A stretch of 37,431 nt of DNA, taken from contig DASUSH010000007.1 of the NCBI GenBank assembly GCA_036375215.1, forward strand, positions 1-37,431, in the 5' to 3' direction. A program made the position numbers and the translations under genes. Source of the stretch: DASUSH01 sp036375215 (GTDB lineage: Bacteria; Actinomycetota; Thermoleophilia; Solirubrobacterales; 70-9). Each line of letters starts with the position of its first letter. Position 1 is the stretch's first letter. The notes under the pieces are model-generated. The model was not told the origin of the DNA, searched no databases, and saw only the letters and a program-made list of their open reading frames with translations. This document shows positions 35,596 through 37,431 of the stretch, piece after piece.

Positions 35596-36384
35596 GTGGA
35601 CAACGTGATCCCCGCGAAGATCAAGACCGGCGCAGAGGCGCGGGCCTACGCGGAGCGGATGGAAGCGGCGCGCCGGCGGAGAACCCGCCTGCGTCTCGCC
35701 GCGCTCGCGGGGCTCCTCCTCTTCGGCCTCTCGCTGGGCGCGATCTACGCGACCGGCTTCGCGACCACGGGCGGTACGACGGGATCGACGCAGAACGCCA
35801 CGCCGCTCTCCAACAATCCCGGCGACGCGCAGGACACGAGTGGTCTGAACGGCCTGATCAGCACTGGTTGCGCCGGTTGCAGCGCGAACCTGACCTGGAA
35901 CTACTCGGGGCGCTTCGGCTCCGTGCCGAGCGCGGTCATGTACGACGTGAACCTCACGAACGAGCCGCTCGCGAACAACTACTTCGTGGCGGTCTACCTC
36001 AGCAATGCCCCGGCCGGATATTCGGACCTCCAGCTCCAGATCCGGATCGCGACCGACGGGGCCGACAACGCCTGCACCACGGCCGATCTGTCGAACACCA
36101 CCACCGTCGGCACTGGCTCCGGCAACTACCGGAACATGATCTTCGACACGAACGATGCCCAGATCACCTTCCAGGGCTGGGTGGCGTCAGGCAACGCGGC
36201 GGGCTCCGGCGGGCTCGATGGCGGGGAGCGCTATTGCGTCGGCATCTACGACTATCCCGCCGGCCCCAGCAACGTTCCGCCCGCCGCGGGCCGCGATCCG
36301 AGTGGTACGTTCATCCGCAGGGTGAACACCGCCACGACCCCGACGCCGCCGACGTTCGTGGCAACGCTCAACCAGATGCCGTAG
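35596..36384 (+). CDS. Secreted protein, paralogue 2 of a tandem pair (TasA/CalY-like candidate)
   Basis: The 262-residue product repeats the design of its upstream neighbour. It has a basic start, a hydrophobic helix (about 35-50), IYATGFATTGGTTGST, then a beta-rich domain with NYFVAVYLSNAPAGYSDLQLQ, TNDAQITFQG and GERYCVGIYDY. It ends FVATLNQMP, like FVGTLNAMP in paralogue 1. The strings YLSN, SDLQ, NDAQ and TFIR recur in both. It has four cysteines (C92, C95, C160, C214); the first two are absent in paralogue 1. The GTG start at 35596 follows AGGGAAGCC. It lies 50 bases after paralogue 1 and 49 before the signal peptidase gene. Confidence 0.78.
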   Translation: MDNVIPAKIKTGAEARAYAERMEAARRRRTRLRLAALAGLLLFGLSLGAIYATGFATTGGTTGSTQNATPLSNNPGDAQDTSGLNGLISTGCAGCSANLTWNYSGRFGSVPSAVMYDVNLTNEPLANNYFVAVYLSNAPAGYSDLQLQIRIATDGADNACTTADLSNTTTVGTGSGNYRNMIFDTNDAQITFQGWVASGNAAGSGGLDGGERYCVGIYDYPAGPSNVPPAAGRDPSGTFIRRVNTATTPTPPTFVATLNQMP

Positions 36385-36433
36385 AGCGCCCGCCGGGAGG
36401 TCTCTCCCGGATGGCCGCGAAAGGGATCCAGGC

Positions 36434-37431
36434 ATGAGGGAAAAGCTCTTCTCGGCCGCCGTCGAGGGCGAAGAGAGAACCACCCGCCAGAAGTTCTGGC
36501 TCGTGGCCAAGATCCTGCTTGTCCTGCTCGCCCTGGCGATCCTCGCCGGGCTCGCGATGCTGCGCACCTGGCCGCCGCTCCTCATCGTCCAGACCGGATC
36601 GATGGAGCCGACGATCGAGCCCGGGGACGTCGCGATCATGCAGCGTCTCGGCGAGCCCCCGGAGGTCGGCGACGTCGTCCAGGTGAGCCCGCCGCAGGAG
36701 ATCCAGGACAGGCTCAACTATCCCGAGAACGTGCTTCACCGGATCGTGAAGATCGAGGACGGCACGGTCTTCACGAAGGGCGACGCTCGCGACAAACGCG
36801 ATCCCTTCACGGTGCCGGCCGACGAGATCCACGCGCGCATGGTCGGTGAGGTCCCCGGCGTCGGGCAGATCGTCGCCTTCTTCACCAGCCCGCTCGGGCT
36901 CCTCTGGTTCGCGGCCGGCGTGCTGCTGCTCGTCCTCCTGCCCTATTTCGAGCTCCGTCGCGATCAGGTCGAGCTGGAGAAGGCGGAGCTCGGCTCGCTC
37001 GCGAGCCTCCGGCTCGAGCTCCAGGAGATGGCGAACCGCCTCGAGGGCGGGGGCGGCGGCACCCGGGCGCCACCGGGCTACGCGACTGCCGACGACGTGG
37101 AGATCGAAGGGGAGGCCGTTGAGCTCGACGAGGAGGAAGACGAGTTCGCCGTCGAGCCCGAGGACGAGTTCGCCGTCGAGCCCGAGCCCGACCTCGAGGC
37201 CGAGCTCGAGGAGATGAAGCTGACGATGAACAACTTGGTCGGCGCGGTCGGCGAGTACGGCGAGCACCTCCGCAGCCACACGGAGGTGCTCAAAGGCATG
37301 AGCGCCGCTTCGCAGGACCTCGCGGCCACGGTCGCGGCGCTGCGCGGCACGCTCCCGGCCGCCGGGGCGGCGGCGGACTCGGCCACGCACGCTGCCGAAC
37401 GCATCCTCGCCCAGTGGCGCCTGCGGCGTGC
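36434..37431 (+). CDS. ER/SipW-type signal peptidase I with coiled-coil C-terminal region (truncated by window end)
   Basis: 332 codons are visible without a stop. A membrane helix (about 21-43) precedes the catalytic serine S56 in IVQTGSMEPTI. H102 in VLHRIV replaces the usual bacterial lysine, which is the Ser-His arrangement of SipW, archaeal and ER signal peptidases. KGDARDKRD (115-123) fits the conserved acidic box. A second helix is at about 145-172. Residues about 175 onward form a long, charged, probably cytoplasmic region not typical of the family, with a tandem DEFAVEPE repeat (236-251 region) and coiled-coil heptads. It is likely the processing enzyme for the two paralogues upstream. 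Confidence 0.87.
   Translation, partial: MREKLFSAAVEGEERTTRQKFWLVAKILLVLLALAILAGLAMLRTWPPLLIVQTGSMEPTIEPGDVAIMQRLGEPPEVGDVVQVSPPQEIQDRLNYPENVLHRIVKIEDGTVFTKGDARDKRDPFTVPADEIHARMVGEVPGVGQIVAFFTSPLGLLWFAAGVLLLVLLPYFELRRDQVELEKAELGSLASLRLELQEMANRLEGGGGGTRAPPGYATADDVEIEGEAVELDEEEDEFAVEPEDEFAVEPEPDLEAELEEMKLTMNNLVGAVGEYGEHLRSHTEVLKGMSAASQDLAATVAALRGTLPAAGAAADSATHAAERILAQWRLRR

Overview
The window is very GC-rich, and essentially every gene uses codons ending in G or C. The order rpmE - DUF1385 - prfA - prmC - tsaC - glyA - wecA - atp operon is the classical actinobacterial arrangement. Gene families, lipid-linked glycan genes and short leaders preceded by TAGNNT hexamers point to an actinobacterium, most likely class Thermoleophilia (Solirubrobacterales-like). 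That placement is inference; no rRNA gene is present.

Layout. 1-316 holds the start of a divergent membrane protein. 481-8291 is the translation-related block: rpmE, a YqhQ-like DUF1385 protein, prfA, prmC, tsaC and glyA. It is interrupted by a lipoprotein tyrosinase, an exported RTX-repeat protein, an inverted tsaC and a small frame-broken gene. A repeat element sits at two of the junctions. 8323-12943 carries a GT4 glycosyltransferase, a DUF354 protein and a WecA-type phosphoglycosyltransferase, split by an atypical AAA+ ATPase that has three direct repeats upstream. 13029-20907 is a complete F-type ATP synthase operon (atpZ, atpI-like, B, E, F, H, A, G, D, C), with a candidate attenuator in its leader and acidic tails on both alpha and beta. 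20917-31059 is a tightly packed, often overlapping run: M20 peptidase, LCP protein, UDP-sugar dehydrogenase, sugar nucleotidyltransferase, phosphosugar isomerase, and an ABC ATPase with an FtsX-like permease. ahcY lies on the minus strand (31084-32502). A second nucleotidyltransferase and thrB follow at 32806-34671. The window ends (34829-37431) with two paralogous secreted proteins and an ER/SipW-type signal peptidase carrying a long coiled-coil tail.

How it fits together. Much of the non-housekeeping content builds or exports cell-surface material: WecA, glycosyltransferases, sugar-nucleotide enzymes and an LCP ligase suggest an envelope polysaccharide. The terminal signal peptidase with its two likely substrates resembles the Bacillus SipW-TasA/CalY arrangement and is the best candidate here for an undescribed system. 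No tRNA, rRNA, CRISPR array, transposase or integrase was recognised.
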